Shown: positions 1 to 12,060, numbered from the stretch's first letter. The stretch: 64,000 bases of DNA from Voacanga thouarsii (GCA_026120185.1 JANUWF010002051.1:62001-126000), one strand, 5' to 3'. The notes: generated from the sequence alone by a model not told the origin. Program-made: numbers and translations.

Positions 1-722
1 ATTTTCTTATAGTGATATTAGAAAATATTTAAAATACAAAATATATCTATTTATATTTGTAGGGGTGTTTTGGTCATTTTAGTAGCCATGGCGATATATC
101 TTTTTGGTCCTCGAAATAACCCATTAGTCCTAATTAATTTTAGGTTGAGGAAATAGTCTCAGTTGAAAAAGATTTTATTTTATTCAGGAAGTCTAATTTA
201 TTATTGGACTAGAATAAAATAAAAGGGCGAGAGAAATTAAATTAATTTATTGTCTAATTTGATTGGTTAATTAATTATTCAATGCCTAAGCCCATACTGA
301 ATAATAGAAAAATTAACATGGGTCTAAACTAGATAAAAGACTTGAATAATTATTTTGGTCTATTTTGGGTTATCTTTATAAGTCTAGAAAATAAATAATT
401 AATGTTTATTATTTTTGGGCTTATTAGATCTTGGAAAAACAATAAAAATATTAATGGCTCAATAGCTTGGATCAAAGGGTTTTTTTTTTTTTTATCATTC
501 ACAGAACATAAGAGTTTAGGATGTGGTAAACATCTTCTGTTGATAACTTCTGAATGTTTTGAAAAACTAAAACCACGGCGTTTTGGTTATCAAGGGTGAA
601 TCCGTGTGTATTAGTGAGATACACATCTGTGAACGAAAAAAATATTCTCCCAAAAGTCTTTCTTTTTCTCTCGTCTTCTTCTTGTGTTCTTCTTGATTTT
701 ACTAATTAATAGCAGAGAGTCA
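1..722 (+). mobile_element. Copia LTR fragment, left part (split by CACTA1)
   Basis: This stretch resembles the reverse complement of the Copia-1 LTR; the opening bases correspond to the complement of about 33264 running downward. It therefore belongs to a related but clearly diverged LTR whose transcription direction is plus. The window starts inside it, so its 5' end and left TSD are not visible. At 720-722 it is interrupted by CACTA1 with TSD TCA, and it resumes at 19453. Short open frames here have no similarity to known proteins. It could be a solo LTR or the 3' LTR of an element lying to the left. Confidence 0.7.
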
Positions 723-1690
723 CATTACAAGAAATCATTATTTTTCCTACCAAAAATTCACAAATTTGGTAGGAAATTGCATTTTCCTACGATTTTCCTT
801 CCAAACCTAAGTGGTCGGAAAACCCCTTGTAGGAAAAAAATTTCCGTCCAAATTTTTATTTACAGTTGGAAATTCGGGACCAAAAATATGGTAGGAATAT
901 AAGTATTTGGTCAGAAATTAGCAACTAAATAAGTCAAATTTTTTTTAGACCAAATTATTTTGGTAGGAAATAATTGAAAAACTTCCGTCCAATAAATTTG
1001 GGAGGAAATTAGTTTTAAAACATAATATTTTTAAAAATAAATTAAATTTCAAACAAAATTATTTGGTAGGAAACATTATTTCCAAAAATATAAATAATGT
1101 TTCCGTCCAAAATATTTGGTAGGAAATTATTTTTAAAAATAATATTTTTAAAAGATAAATTAAATTTCAGACTAAATTATTTGGTAAAAAATATTATTTC
1201 CAAAAAATAAATGATGTTTATGGCCAAATTTATTTGATAGGAAATTAATTTTAAAAAATAATATTTTCAAAAAATTAAATTAAATTTCTGACCAAGTATT
1301 TGATAGGGAAAATTATTTCCAAAAATTAAATAATGTTTCCTACCAAATTAATTTGGTAGGAAAGAATTTTTAAAAAATATGTAAATAGCTCTGACCAAAA
1401 TATTTGGAAGGAATTTTTTTTAAAGACATATTTCCGACCAAAATAGTTGGAAGGAAAATTTTTTGAAAAATATTTCCTACCAAATATTTTGTAGGAAACA
1501 AAAATTTTTCTAAAAGAAATTTTTTTCCTACCAAAATGTGGTAGGAAATTTATTCTTCTTAAAAAAATATTGTTCCTACCAAAACTTTTGGTCGGAATTA
1601 ATTAAAGGAAGTATAGTTCTTACCAAATAGTTTTGGTCTAAAATTTTTTTATTTGAAAAAAATATTTTTTGCTTCCACATTTTGGTCGAA
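723..1690. repeat. CACTA1 left subterminal repeat array
   Basis: Many copies of TTTCCTACCAAA-like and TTTGGTAGGAAA-like motifs alternate in both orientations about every 30-60 bases, with AT-rich spacers. Neighbouring copies can pair as hairpins. In En/Spm elements such arrays bind the TnpA-type protein. Similar motifs recur at 17825-19449, which shows that the two arrays belong to one element. Confidence 0.85.
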
Positions 1691-1823
1691 AACAGAATCA
1701 CAAAATAATGTGAATAAATCAATATAATATCATATTTAAGTTGACTAATAATATTATATTCTAATAAAATATATATATCCTGAATCTGAAATAAACTCAA
1801 CAAAACAATATGTAAATTGTCAA

Positions 1824-2439
1824 CAAAATTCTTCGGTAACTCTAAACTATGTTTCTATGAGCTCCTTTGTACACCCGTGGACCAACTCAAAATAGCATTT
1901 TCTAACTTACTCTTTCTATCATCAGCATCCAAGGAATTAGCATTTTTATTGCTCTTGTTTTTATCTCATCCAGTGAAAACTTCAAATTTAAATATATATT
2001 CTGTATATTTCTCAAGGAATCACTAGGCGAATCCGATTCTGAATTTTCATCATCATCTCCACTTCTCAGCCATCATGGATGCCTTGGTTTGGAACTAGCA
2101 ATTTTAGTGAGATATGTATTACAATACTCTAGCCACGACAAGAGGTGAATGTTTTTCAATCCATTGGCACGACATTTGGTCCAAAGTTACTTATCAACAA
2201 CCAAATTCAGAAGAGCCCAGTAATAGACTATTGGTTGTGCAAATCAACAAGAAATCCATAGTCAAGAGCTTGAAAGGATAAAAAATCAATGTTAAAAACC
2301 TTTTCTAAAGAACTGTAGTCAACATATCATAGATTCACCGTGGCAATAGAATATGAAAGGAGAAAGAATTTTGCATCCTCTATGTATATCACATGACCTC
2401 CATTTTTAGTGGCAACAATTGGCAAACCATGAGCTGCAG
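1824..2439 (-). pseudogene. SPS: Captured sucrose-phosphate synthase gene fragment
   Basis: Read on the minus strand, the first exon piece (about 2439-2378) encodes AAAHGLPIVATKNGG, a conserved stretch of the glycosyltransferase domain of sucrose-phosphate synthase. A splice-acceptor-like pyrimidine tract ending in TACAG precedes it. After an intron-like gap, a second piece (about 2262-1824) encodes [44 protein letters not shown], then NSESDSPSDSLRNIQ and DADDRKSKLENAILSW. These occur in the order and spacing expected for the end of the glycosyltransferase domain and the linker to the phosphatase-like domain. At least three frameshifts and several stops interrupt it, so no enzyme can be made. 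It abuts the left subterminal repeats of CACTA1 and follows the DDB1-like fragment on the same strand. The retained intron points to DNA-level capture rather than retroposition. Confidence 0.85.
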
Positions 2440-2474
2440 CTGTACAAGAAAAAGCAATAATGTCTATGTTCTAT

Positions 2475-3986
2475 TAAGAAAACTTTGCCTACCAATCTTT
2501 CAAGCATGATTAGTAGCGTGAAGTTTACCCAAACTTGCTATCCAACCTTGTGACAACTTCTCCTACGTTAGAATCCCATTGAAGAACACAAAGTTTGTGT
2601 CTCTTTGTTGCGGTGAAGAGAAGATCTTGAGTTTCACCCTGTCAATTTGATGGCAAAACATGAGTAAGATCAAAGACAATCTGAAACAATTAACTAGTTG
2701 ACCAAAACTTATAATAGCAACTTGAACCTTGCATGAAGCTGGAAAAGCTCAAGTGTTGCAATTCTTCCATCTATTGGAACATCCAACATAGGCTGCAAAT
2801 GAATAAAGAATTCAAATCAGCTCTAGAAGAATTAATGCCACTAACAATAGAATCTCTTCAAGCTAAAAATGACAATGACTAATTCATATAGCAGTATATA
2901 TATACTTGAACAATCATATGCAAGGTTCAAATATGTGAGACAATCATTCTGAAAAAGAGTTTAATTATGTGAGACCAAAGAATGAATGCAATAATACTCC
3001 TAAAGGGATATATTGCTATATAAGTAATTGAATACGTATGTAAAAGGGAAAAGTTAATGCCATATTTCTTTTTTTTTTTTTTTCTATCATGGCCCAACTA
3101 TTAATTGCAACTACCATAATCACATTTGCAAGTGGATATATAGAACCTTATATTAAATAATCAGACGAAACTAGGTATATGAAGTTTAGCATTATTGACC
3201 TAATGCTACACCATGAAAAGTTACTAAAGCAAAATCCAGGCAACAATATGAAACTTGTGATGAATGTAGACAACTTCCCCCTAGGTGGACACATTTCAAC
3301 ATCTATGGACCTCATTTTGCACAATCCTCCGAACCTAGAAATGTCATGATTGAAAGGGGAAAGCAGACTTTATTCTATCTAGGATTCTCCAAGGACTACA
3401 AGTTTTAGCTCCATTTATGAGGTCAGGGGCATGATTAGACATCATGTACAAATACTGATCACATAATAGTAGCACTTGCAACAAAAATTGTTTAGAAGCA
3501 TTCAAAATTTTCATCAAAATCTCACTACTAAAGCATATGTAGTAAGCCCTTTAGAGGCCTGAGGTCGCGTTGGTTCATTCTTCGGTGATACTAATCAATA
3601 CTGGTTCATTCCTAATCATAAATGGAATGATAATGAATATTTGGTATGCTGCTCTCCACAACCACAAAATCATGATGAATGGGATAGGTAAACCATATAG
3701 ATATAAAGCTAAAATTCAGCTTTAGAATAAAAGTATTGTAAGACATTCCAATTCATACAGCAAATATACACACATTCATAAAATAGTGCAGGGATAAAGT
3801 CAACTTAATCAATTAAGTACAAAAGGATTCATGAGTGGTGAATAATGTACAACAAAAGACACTTGCAGGGAAGAAGAGTAACTACTTAACAAACTCAAAT
3901 ATGTCTCAACTTCTAGAAGCTAAATAGGAAACTGCACTTGTAGACCTTGGGGAGTAAGTAGATGAATATCTATTCTTCCGCATTTC
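2475..3986 (-). pseudogene. DDB1: Captured DDB1-like gene fragment (three exons)
   Basis: On the minus strand three exon-like blocks match the N-terminal beta-propeller region of DDB1, the adaptor of CUL4 ubiquitin ligases. Block one (3986-3938), after a TTTTTGTCAG acceptor, encodes KCGRIDIHLLTPQGLQ. Block two (2792-2732), after TTTGCAG, encodes PMLDVPIDGRIATLELF. Block three (from 2638, after TTGACAG) encodes GETQDLLFTATKRHKLCVL followed by QWDSN. The blocks are consecutive in DDB1 and are separated by introns of about 1.1 kb and 93 bases, so the capture was genomic. The match fades after about 2540, with stops, and gives way to the SPS fragment near 2440-2475. The first DDB1 exon was not found. 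The donor site after block two is altered (CA in place of GT). The fragment is too short and damaged to encode a working propeller. Confidence 0.85.
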
Positions 3987-4699
3987 CTGACAAAAAATAA
4001 AAATTTGATACAAACATTTTCTAGTAAAATGCACATCAAATTGATAAAGAAAAACAAAGGATAGGTTAAGAAGGATAAAAAATTACTATGATTTCAAAGT
4101 TGGACAAAACAATAGGCATCTAATAATATGATAATTCCTTCTTCCTTGCCATATTGATTGGGTGATTTTTCAATTTATATACTTCTTCATATGCATTATT
4201 CTGCTATATAAACCCTCATGACCAAATATCCATTGATAACATGTAGGTGGCATTTCAAACAAGTCAATCAAAACATACACTGAAATCATTAAAGGATCAT
4301 ATATGCTATGCAGAAGAGAGATTTAAGAGATGAAGTATTTGTAAAATAGGTGTGAGTATATGCATGTATTCCCCCTAAGATTGGCAGCAGGCCTACAAGA
4401 GAATGAACCACTTAAACAACACTCATGAGATATTCACTTTGTAGCTAAATATTCTTCATTTTGGCTAACTACATCTCTAATTAAAATCTTCAAACAATTT
4501 AAAAAAACCAAAAAATAAAGAAAAAAAAATCAATCTTCTAAACAAAAAAGGAAACCAATGAACTATTTTTGCCCTTTCTTTTTTTTTTTTTTTTTTTTGG
4601 CATCAACTACTTTGCAAGAAATCTAAAGTTAGCAAGAGTACCTAAAGAAATGAAAATATTCACACTCAAAAAACAAATGAATATTTTCATCCATTCTAG
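3987..4699. other. Intron-like spacer upstream of the DDB1-like exons
   Basis: AT-rich DNA with a long T tract at 4576-4598 and no recognisable coding. By position it would be intron 1 of the captured DDB1-like fragment, but no upstream exon was found before Copia-2 begins at 5169. Confidence 0.4.
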
Positions 4700-5030
4700 T
4701 CCACTTGAGGTCATACTTTGATTAAGCAACACACTTTTCACCTTTTTTTATGTAATTGCTAATTTTGGGCAACCTCTTTCCATGGTTTGCCTTCAGTATT
4801 CTAGTCTTACTTATCCCAACCTATCCACATATTCTTTTTTTTAGCATGTTGACCTCCAAACATGCCAATTCCAGTCTATAATTTTTCATCTAAAGGTTCT
4901 ACTCTTATTGTCATTCCTAACATCCATCTTTTCAATTCTCATGTTTTTTCTATTGCAATTCAAATGTTGTAAGCTATGTTACACCTTTTTCCTTCTAATT
5001 TATGGGTTCGCTATGGTAAATAAAAGTTCT
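4700..5030 (-). pseudogene. Possible LINE reverse-transcriptase tail
   Basis: The minus strand can be read, with stops, as LKRWMLGMT, then RVEPLDEKL, then GMFGGQHAK, then GKPWKEVAQ. This resembles the C-terminal end of plant non-LTR retrotransposon reverse transcriptases (RWMCG...KV.V.PIE.KMRE...RWFGHVQRR...RPKKTW). Only this tail is visible and the match is loose. It may be a very old 5'-truncated LINE insertion within the captured intron. No poly(A) tail or target duplication could be assigned. Confidence 0.3.
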
Positions 5031-5168
5031 TAATGCATTCCACTCATGCAAAATTCAATACTACTGTAAATTAAATCACTTCAAATGTATTCAACCACTC
5101 TCCCCCATCTTTGAAATAAGAGTATTTCTTCCTATTGAAGGAACTTTTGCAACTCAGATCAGATACAC

Positions 5169-6758
5169 TGATAAACCTTAGAGGGGGTGAATAAGGTTTA
5201 CGGTAAACAAATGCAATTTTTTTAAAAAAAAAATTCTTTGATATCTTGTTGATAAAGGCTGAACAAAGTGTGAGTTAAAAAATGCAACTTGAATGTGCTG
5301 CTAAAGAACTTTCAAAACTCCTCTAAATAATGAAAAGAAGATCTATAGTTAAGATGGGTAGATACAACAACAATAACAGTTTCACCGAATTGCATAAAAG
5401 TCTTTAATTAAATCAATGAATGTAAGGAGGAGTATAAAGCTCAAGTTAGATGAATAGTAAAAACGCAAGTATAAATATCATATTAGCTTCACAGCTGAAG
5501 GAGTGCAGACATGAATCTTTTGAAACACCACTAAATGGCGAGAAAATGGTTTGTTTTAAAGATGGGCAATTGAGGCATTAAAGACAAACTTTCTATAGAC
5601 TGTAAAGGTCTTTAAAACTGATCAACAATTGCAGAGATTAAGAAAAAGTTCTTTGATCTAATGACCAGAAAAAATGCAGTGATAAAGTGCAGATGAAATG
5701 CAAAAGAAAAGACCCAAGGATTTATAGTGGTTTGATCCTCAGTTGATCTACATCTACTACCTTAAGTACCCACTTAAGGATTTCAACACAATCACTAAAA
5801 CGTTTTTTTCAAATCAATGGTGGTAGGCAAAACTAATCTTACACAAGAAGATCGCCACACTTGATTTTACACCCAACCTCTTAAACCTACAAATCAAGGA
5901 TCACCCCAACTGGATTTTACTTTCTTAACCTTGATACACAATAATTCAAGGCTCACCCCAACCAGGTTTTACTTTTCAAAACCTTGATACAAAGTTGATA
6001 AAAGATAGAGTATAGAAATAGCTCACAGATTGAGCAGATATGAACATCTAAGCATAAATACCTTTTTACCTTTGGAACAATTTGATTTTACTTTAAAATA
6101 GAATGAAAAAGGAGATTTTTGTATTCCAAAGTGTAAGAGTGTTCTGAGTGAGATAGCACAAAAATTAACTTCAAAATCTAGTTTTAAAGGCTTTTATAGG
6201 AGCAAAAAGTAAGACAACAACGGTTAGTAACAGCTAGTTTTTGCTATTAGATTCTTTAGAGTTTTGGACTAAAAGATTAGAAGAAGGTGTGTCCAAAAGA
6301 TGAGTCCAAAATGGCACTTTTTTTAGGCAAAAACATTTAAACACCGTTCCAAAGTTTTGGACGAAGCTTTTGGATGTAGAGTCCATCCAAACTACTCAAT
6401 CCAAATATCTGAATGCTTACTCTTTGAAATCATTTTATTTGTGTGCTTTAAAGTAGAAATAAATTGAATCATAAGGTTAAGAGACATAAGAATTTTATAA
6501 GAAATACTTTAACATTGATTCCTAGTCTAAAGTTCTTTCACAAGGACTTCATGATCTTGCAAGCTCTTAGATTGAAGATATTACTTTGATCAATCACCTC
6601 TTTGGATTCCATTTGCTTAAGAGTTACTTAGCAATCATATTTGCATGCCTTGGAAGAACTAAGGCCAAACATGTCCTATTATATATAAGTCACACAAATT
6701 AGTCCTCATCAATATTCTTCATAAGTAAAAACATAGGAAAATGCCCTTAGGGCTAACA
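5169..6758 (-). repeat. Copia-2 3' LTR
   Basis: Direct repeat of 13723-15310, matching along its whole length with scattered differences. It starts TGATAAACC and ends GGCTAACA. For this minus-strand element it is the 3' LTR and lies next to the polypurine tract at 6759. Confidence 0.9.
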
Positions 6759-6777
6759 GTCTCTCCCTTTTTGAGTG
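6759..6777 (-). other. Copia-2 polypurine tract
   Basis: On the minus strand the bases just before the 3' LTR read ACTCAAAAAGGGAGAGAC, a purine-rich tract of the kind that primes plus-strand DNA synthesis. It lies directly beside the LTR boundary. Confidence 0.75.
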
Positions 6778-8398
6778 ATGACAAAGTTGATGGGATTGTA
6801 ACATGGAAACAATGATATATACAGTATGGACATGTTAGACAAAGAGAAATAAGAATATTTTTAACTGAAATACATTCTCTCATTATAGGACTCAAAGAGT
6901 GCTTATGAGATTAAGATAATAAAATTCAAGTATTGTCTCATAAATAATGCTCAATAAGCCTATGGCCCAACCTACCTCCTTATCCTCCTTTCTTCCATCA
7001 TAGGACTATTTCACAAGAAAAATGGCCGCAAATAGCAGTCACAAAAAAATGTATAGATATGTACATGAGATGTAGAAGATAAATCATAAAATGTAATGCT
7101 CCCCCTACGTATGTGTATATGTAAACAAAAGATAATGAGATGCTAGCCATGAAGTGCATTTGAGAATAAAACTGGATTTCACAATTTTGGACTTTCAAAA
7201 CGTGCATCCAAAATGGGTAAAAATGAGGCAGAAACTAACCTTTTAAAAAGTCATTTTTGGACTGCTATTTTAGATTGAATAAATGCGGATCTAAAACTCC
7301 TTCTATGTATGTGTAGGGTAAAAATGAATTTTCAAAAAGATATATCAGAGGTTTTTAACCCAACCCAGTTTTCTCAAGGTATTTCAAACACAAAGAATTT
7401 TCCATGCAACCAAAAAAAACTTTTTTATAAGTATAAATATCCTTATCATCCAAATATTTAACAAAATACACATCACAACCATAGTCAAGAAACAAATCAT
7501 CAAGCCAAGTTAAAATCAGTTGGAATGCACAATGAACTCATAACCACACTTCAATTTCCTTAGTCTATAACAGCAACAACGTCTCAACATAGTCTCCATT
7601 AAGTCACCCAATTCATCATAGTCCACATTTTCAAACCATAACCATAAGTAGTCATAGTTCATCTTAAATCATATGAATTTATCATCCTCATAAACAGTCA
7701 CAATCATAATCTATAAATTTCAAATCATACCCTTCATAAACCATCATGCAACCACAATATATTCACAATTCACAATCCATATTTATAAGAGCAAAAACCA
7801 ATGGAAGAGATATCATGATAGCAAAAAGAAATTTCTACAGCACAATGTTTGATCAACCAAAATCTCAAAAATGTATTTCAAAGAATCACAAGCTTCCTAA
7901 GAAATTTTTAGTCTCCACATCACAATCTCCTCTTAGTTTACAGCACAGTTAGTTTACAGCACAGTCTCCATAACCACATCAAGCCATCTATTCACAATCC
8001 CCCAACAATATATTTTCTTCCTCTTTGTCGTCAATCAAAGAAAATAATAACAATAAGCAGTAAAGAAGCAATCAGTAGTAAATTAGCAGTAATATCGAGA
8101 GAATGCCCAAAATATGGACAGTAATAAGCAACATTAGCAACAATAAGCAGTAGTACCAGTTAAAGATAAAAAAAAAAAAAAAAAGATGTTCATGAAAATA
8201 TAGTGCAGAGAGCATATGCCATATCTTATGGAATGAGGTCATCAGTAAGAAAGTTGTGTCATCGGAAAAAAAAGTTGGAAGAACAGGTCATTAGTCATCA
8301 GCCGTCGTGTGCTACATCTCAAGGAATGAAGATAATCACAGGCTTAGCACTGGCACCCTTCCTTGAATGCTGTTCAACAATTCTGTTGGACTTCTATT
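6778..8398. other. Copia-2 post-pol non-coding stretch
   Basis: AT-rich sequence between the polypurine tract and the extra reading frame. It has runs of CAATAAGCAGTA-like words near 8050-8160 and an A tract at 8168-8184. Short open frames in either direction have no recognisable similarity. Confidence 0.5.
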
Positions 8399-9885
8399 TT
8401 ACCATGACATACTTCTGCCATCTACCAAATGCAGTTGGTTTATCTTGCTTGGGAACTTCCTTGTCAATAGTGGATACAACCGTTGTGGGTTCCTTGGTAT
8501 GCAGAGATGGGACATTAGTAATATCAATCTCTTTTTCGTTCTCTTTCTCAGTCTCCTTCTCTGGCTAAACATCAATTTCTTCCCGTGTTGAAAGAATGAT
8601 AGGTTCAAGCTATGGCATGGGTGGAGGAACTTGTTCAATCGAATCGCTTGTAGCTTCATATTAATTTTTTTCCACATTTATCAGTCTATTTCCCAAATTT
8701 TTTAGTTCACCTTTAACTTCTACACTCAGACTATCTAGCTTGATAGATAGCAAATTTATAGCATCCAAAATACTTTAAGTTATTTTACTTTCCTAATTTT
8801 TCTACTTCCCTCAACTTGATGTTTCCCCTTGAATTTCAGTTTTAGATTTTCTTCTTGTTCGTCCTGATGTAGCAGATTTTTCCTTAGCCTTCACCAATTT
8901 TTCTTCCTCTCCTTTAGTGGCTTCTCTAAGTAATATCCATTGATTATTCACTTGAATGGACCCCATTTTCTCAAATGAATCTCTACTATAGATGTTTACC
9001 TTGTAGTGCTCAGGGACAACCGCACTCAAATCAACATTGAAGTACTTGAATAGCTTGGTGAGAAGGATTCCAAAAAGTAACGCTTTGTTTGATGTGCTTT
9101 GAGATTGAGTCATCGATTTCACAGCCAAAAACCCAAGGTTAATTTGTTTTCCTTCTAACAGAGCCAGCATCAACATTATTTGTAGAATACTTACAGATGT
9201 CTTGTGGCCAAAACTAGGTATCAACATGGTTGAGCCCATATGATGTAGCAATCTTCCCAGTTCATTTAACCATTTGGCTTTTCAATCACTTAAATTTCTA
9301 AAACTCTTGGCACCAATAAATTTCATCTCAAATTGACTCACTAAAAAATTCAGAAATTTTCAAACAGTTTGTTCATTTCAAAAAATTGTACTCCACTGTC
9401 TCTGAGTGCCTATACTTTTCCTCTTCTGCAAGTTGTTTTGATAATACAGTTTGAGGAGTTGGTTCATCAATGGCAACTCCTTTTTCCTTCTTCTTTGCAG
9501 ATATCGATTTAGCAACAACTGATTTCTTTTTCATTATCTTATGTTTCTTGATCTCCTTCGTTATTAGCTCGGCCCCTTTGCTGTGTTTTGGAGTTTTATC
9601 CATGGTGAACAGGATTGAAGGGTTTGATTTTTCTGGTTTTTTTGGCGAGAGATTGGAAGCCAGAAGAAAGAGCAAAATGCTAAGAAGAATGACAGCTTTT
9701 TTTTTTTTTTTTAAAAGAGAAGAAGATTCAAATAGATTTGAATTCTTTTGGGGGTTTATGAGGTATTGAAGAGTATAAGTACAATTTAGTACATTTGAGA
9801 AAGGTGATTTTTGAAAATATATAAAGATATTTTGATACGAAGAGAGAGAGTGTGTTGTGGCTGGAATGAAAAAATGTGCGAACAT
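8399..9885 (-). pseudogene. Copia-2 additional ORF after pol (plant transposon protein-like)
   Basis: Three minus-strand reading pieces (9885-9373, 9251-8811, 8677-8399) appear to come from one broken frame. The first contains a lysine-rich stretch (KEIKKHKIMKKKSVVAKS) and begins with a hydrophobic N-terminus of doubtful meaning. The second contains LLFGILLTKLFKYFNVDL, then YSRDSFEKMGSIQVNNQW, then a basic tail. This resembles the uncharacterised plant transposon protein domain often found as an extra frame in SIRE-type and other plant LTR elements (GMLLT..F..FGVDL...RMG). It lies downstream of pol in the same direction. Its function is unknown. It is broken between the pieces, so it is not translated as one protein now. 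Confidence 0.55.
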
Positions 9886-9959
9886 TTAGAGTTTAAAAGA
9901 TTTGATCATTTGGACACAAATTGTCCATCCGATTTCCCTGTCCAAAAGGTGTGTCACAC

Positions 9960-10950
9960 GTGGTCAAAAGATATTGAGTTTTCACTTAAAATATAATTCA
10001 AGTACTGCATCCAATATCTCTATGCAAAATCAAAGGATCTTCAGAAATTCTGCAAGAATAAACAACCAATCTCTAGCAAAATCATTAGTTACATAATCTG
10101 GTAATTCCCAAACCTCTCCTCAGATAATCGAATCATTCTTTAGCCAGTGGTTTGTGAATATATCAACTTCTTTTGCTTCGTTCATTCCAAATCTTTTGAG
10201 AAGTTCCTTGACATACTTGGCTCGATTGAGGAAGATATCATCTATGGTTTATTTGATTTGTAATCCAAGGAAGAAATTAAGTTCTCTTATCATACTCATC
10301 TCAAACTCTTGCTGCGTTGTCGTGATAAATTTCTTGCATAAAGAATTATTAGTAGTTCCAAGGATAATATCAACATAGATTTGAACAGTAAGAATGTCTT
10401 CAGAAATTTTAAATTTATTAAACAAAGTATATCAATCAATCATCTTGAAAAAGCTTTCGAATGTAAAAATCCACTAAGACTTACATACCAAGCACGAGGA
10501 GCTTGTTTTAAACCATAAAGAGTTTTGAAAAGGTTGCTCCATATATACTTCTTCTTCAATAAAACCATTTAAGAAAGCACTTTTGACATCTATTTGATAG
10601 AGTATAAAACCATTGAAAGATAGAAAAGCAAGTAACATTCTAATAGATTCTAATCGAGCAATGGGAGTAAAAGTTTTATCATAGTCAATGCCATCTTCCT
10701 GATTAAATCCTTGGGCAACTAATCTAACTTTATTTCTAATAACAATGACATGCTCATCAAGCTTGTTTTTGAAAGCCCACTTAGTATCAATTATAGGATG
10801 GTCAAGTGGTCTAGAGACAAGCTTCCAAATTTGATTCTTTTTAAATTGGTTTAGCTCTTCTTGCATGGTCATAATCCAAAAATTTATCATGTAAGGCTGC
10901 ATCAATAAAATTAGGTTCAGTGCTAGAAAGTAAAATAAAATTATCAACAA
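9960..10950 (-). pseudogene. Copia-2 reverse transcriptase and RNase H remnant
   Basis: The minus strand from 10950 reads EELNQFKKNQIWKLV, KWAFKNKLDE, RNKVRLVAQGFNQEDGIDY, then KSAFLNGFIEEEVYMEQPF, the N-terminal half of a Copia reverse transcriptase. It continues with shifted frames to QIYVDIILGT, where the catalytic YVDD has become YVDI, then FEMSMIRELNFFLGLQI and AKYVKELLKRFGM. At about 10160 the reading jumps to DIFTNHW, matching the DIFTKPL motif at the end of RNase H. The rest of the polymerase thumb and most of RNase H are therefore deleted. With the active-site change the enzyme is inactive. Confidence 0.85.
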
Positions 10951-12060
10951 AATACCGTATAATTTTAACTCCGCAGCTAGATCACCAATGATTTATTCTT
11001 TTGGATGGACAGTTTTGTACTTCCAAAATCTTGGCATATTCTGATCAATATGCTCGACACTTCTTTTCTCACTTTGTTCAACTTGTTTTTCTTCTAATTC
11101 TTCTTCTTTGGCATGGTTGTCAAGTGATGGAACTTCATGATGTTTAATGCCATTTCTCTTTGAGCTACCTGCATTATTGTCATCTTTTTGTGTAGAAGAT
11201 AAGGTCTCAGTAAATCTCAAAAAATCATGTATTTATACATAAGCATACCTCTTACCATCTAGGCTAGTAGTCCTTATTAGTCCAAACAAATCCATGTGTA
11301 TGATCTCAAGAGGTTTTGACGTTGAAATCATTTTCTTGGGTTTAAAAGAGGTTTAGGTTTGTTTTTCAAATCAGCAAGCATCACACAATTGGTTTTAGTC
11401 AAATATCATTTTGGGTAGTCCTTTCTCAAGCTCTTTTGAGGACAATCTATTTGACAAATCAATAGAGACGTGTCCTAACCTTCTATGCCAAAGGTAGCCA
11501 TCATCATTTGTGGAAAAGCATTTTACATCATGAGCAATAGAATCATCAAGATATAATATATAATCATTACCAATGCAATTGGAAACAAAAAAAAAAAATT
11601 ATTTCTTCATTAGAATTATCAATGATAGTGCATGAATCTTTTCAAAATTAACCTTGCAACAATTGTCACACAAATGATTAATACTAAGCAAATTATACTT
11701 TAATTCATCAATCAATAATACTTGCTTAATAATGATGGAGGATCCCTTACCAACATTACCTATATAGAGTATTTTTCCTTTTTCTCATCTCCAAATATGA
11801 CATATCTATCATTTGCAACTTGAATGTTATCCATTAATGCTACATTTCCCATCATGTGTCTTGAGCATCCACTATCCAAGAACCACTTTGTGGAGCTCAA
11901 TTCTTTGTAGCTAATGTATCTATTCATGAGATGGAAGAATGGCTTTTGGTACCTACATTTTCTTAGATCCACGGAGGTTAGTAGTGGTTTCTCTAATTTT
12001 CCAAACTGTTTTTGAACCGGATTCCACTTTCTTCTTAACATGACACCTAGATGCTTTATG
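10951..12060 (-). pseudogene. Copia-2 protease, GAG-pre-integrase and truncated integrase
   Basis: WFLDSGCSRHM, read on the minus strand near 11890-11845, carries the aspartic protease DSG motif. Further downstream LWHRRLGHVSIDL and CDACRFEKQT mark the GAG-pre-integrase and zinc-binding region, and MDLFGLIRTTSLDGKR marks the start of the integrase core. Around 11215 the reading passes from the beginning of the core straight into a low-complexity acidic linker (HAKEEELEEKQVEQSEKR). Most of the integrase catalytic core is deleted. Several stops are present. Confidence 0.8.

Noticed and set aside
8203..8568. Plus-strand open frame of 121 codons
   Set aside because: It lies antisense to and downstream of the extra frame of Copia-2, and has no recognisable domain.
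9470..9769. Plus-strand open frame rich in phenylalanine
   Set aside because: It is the complement of the lysine-rich part of the Copia-2 extra frame.
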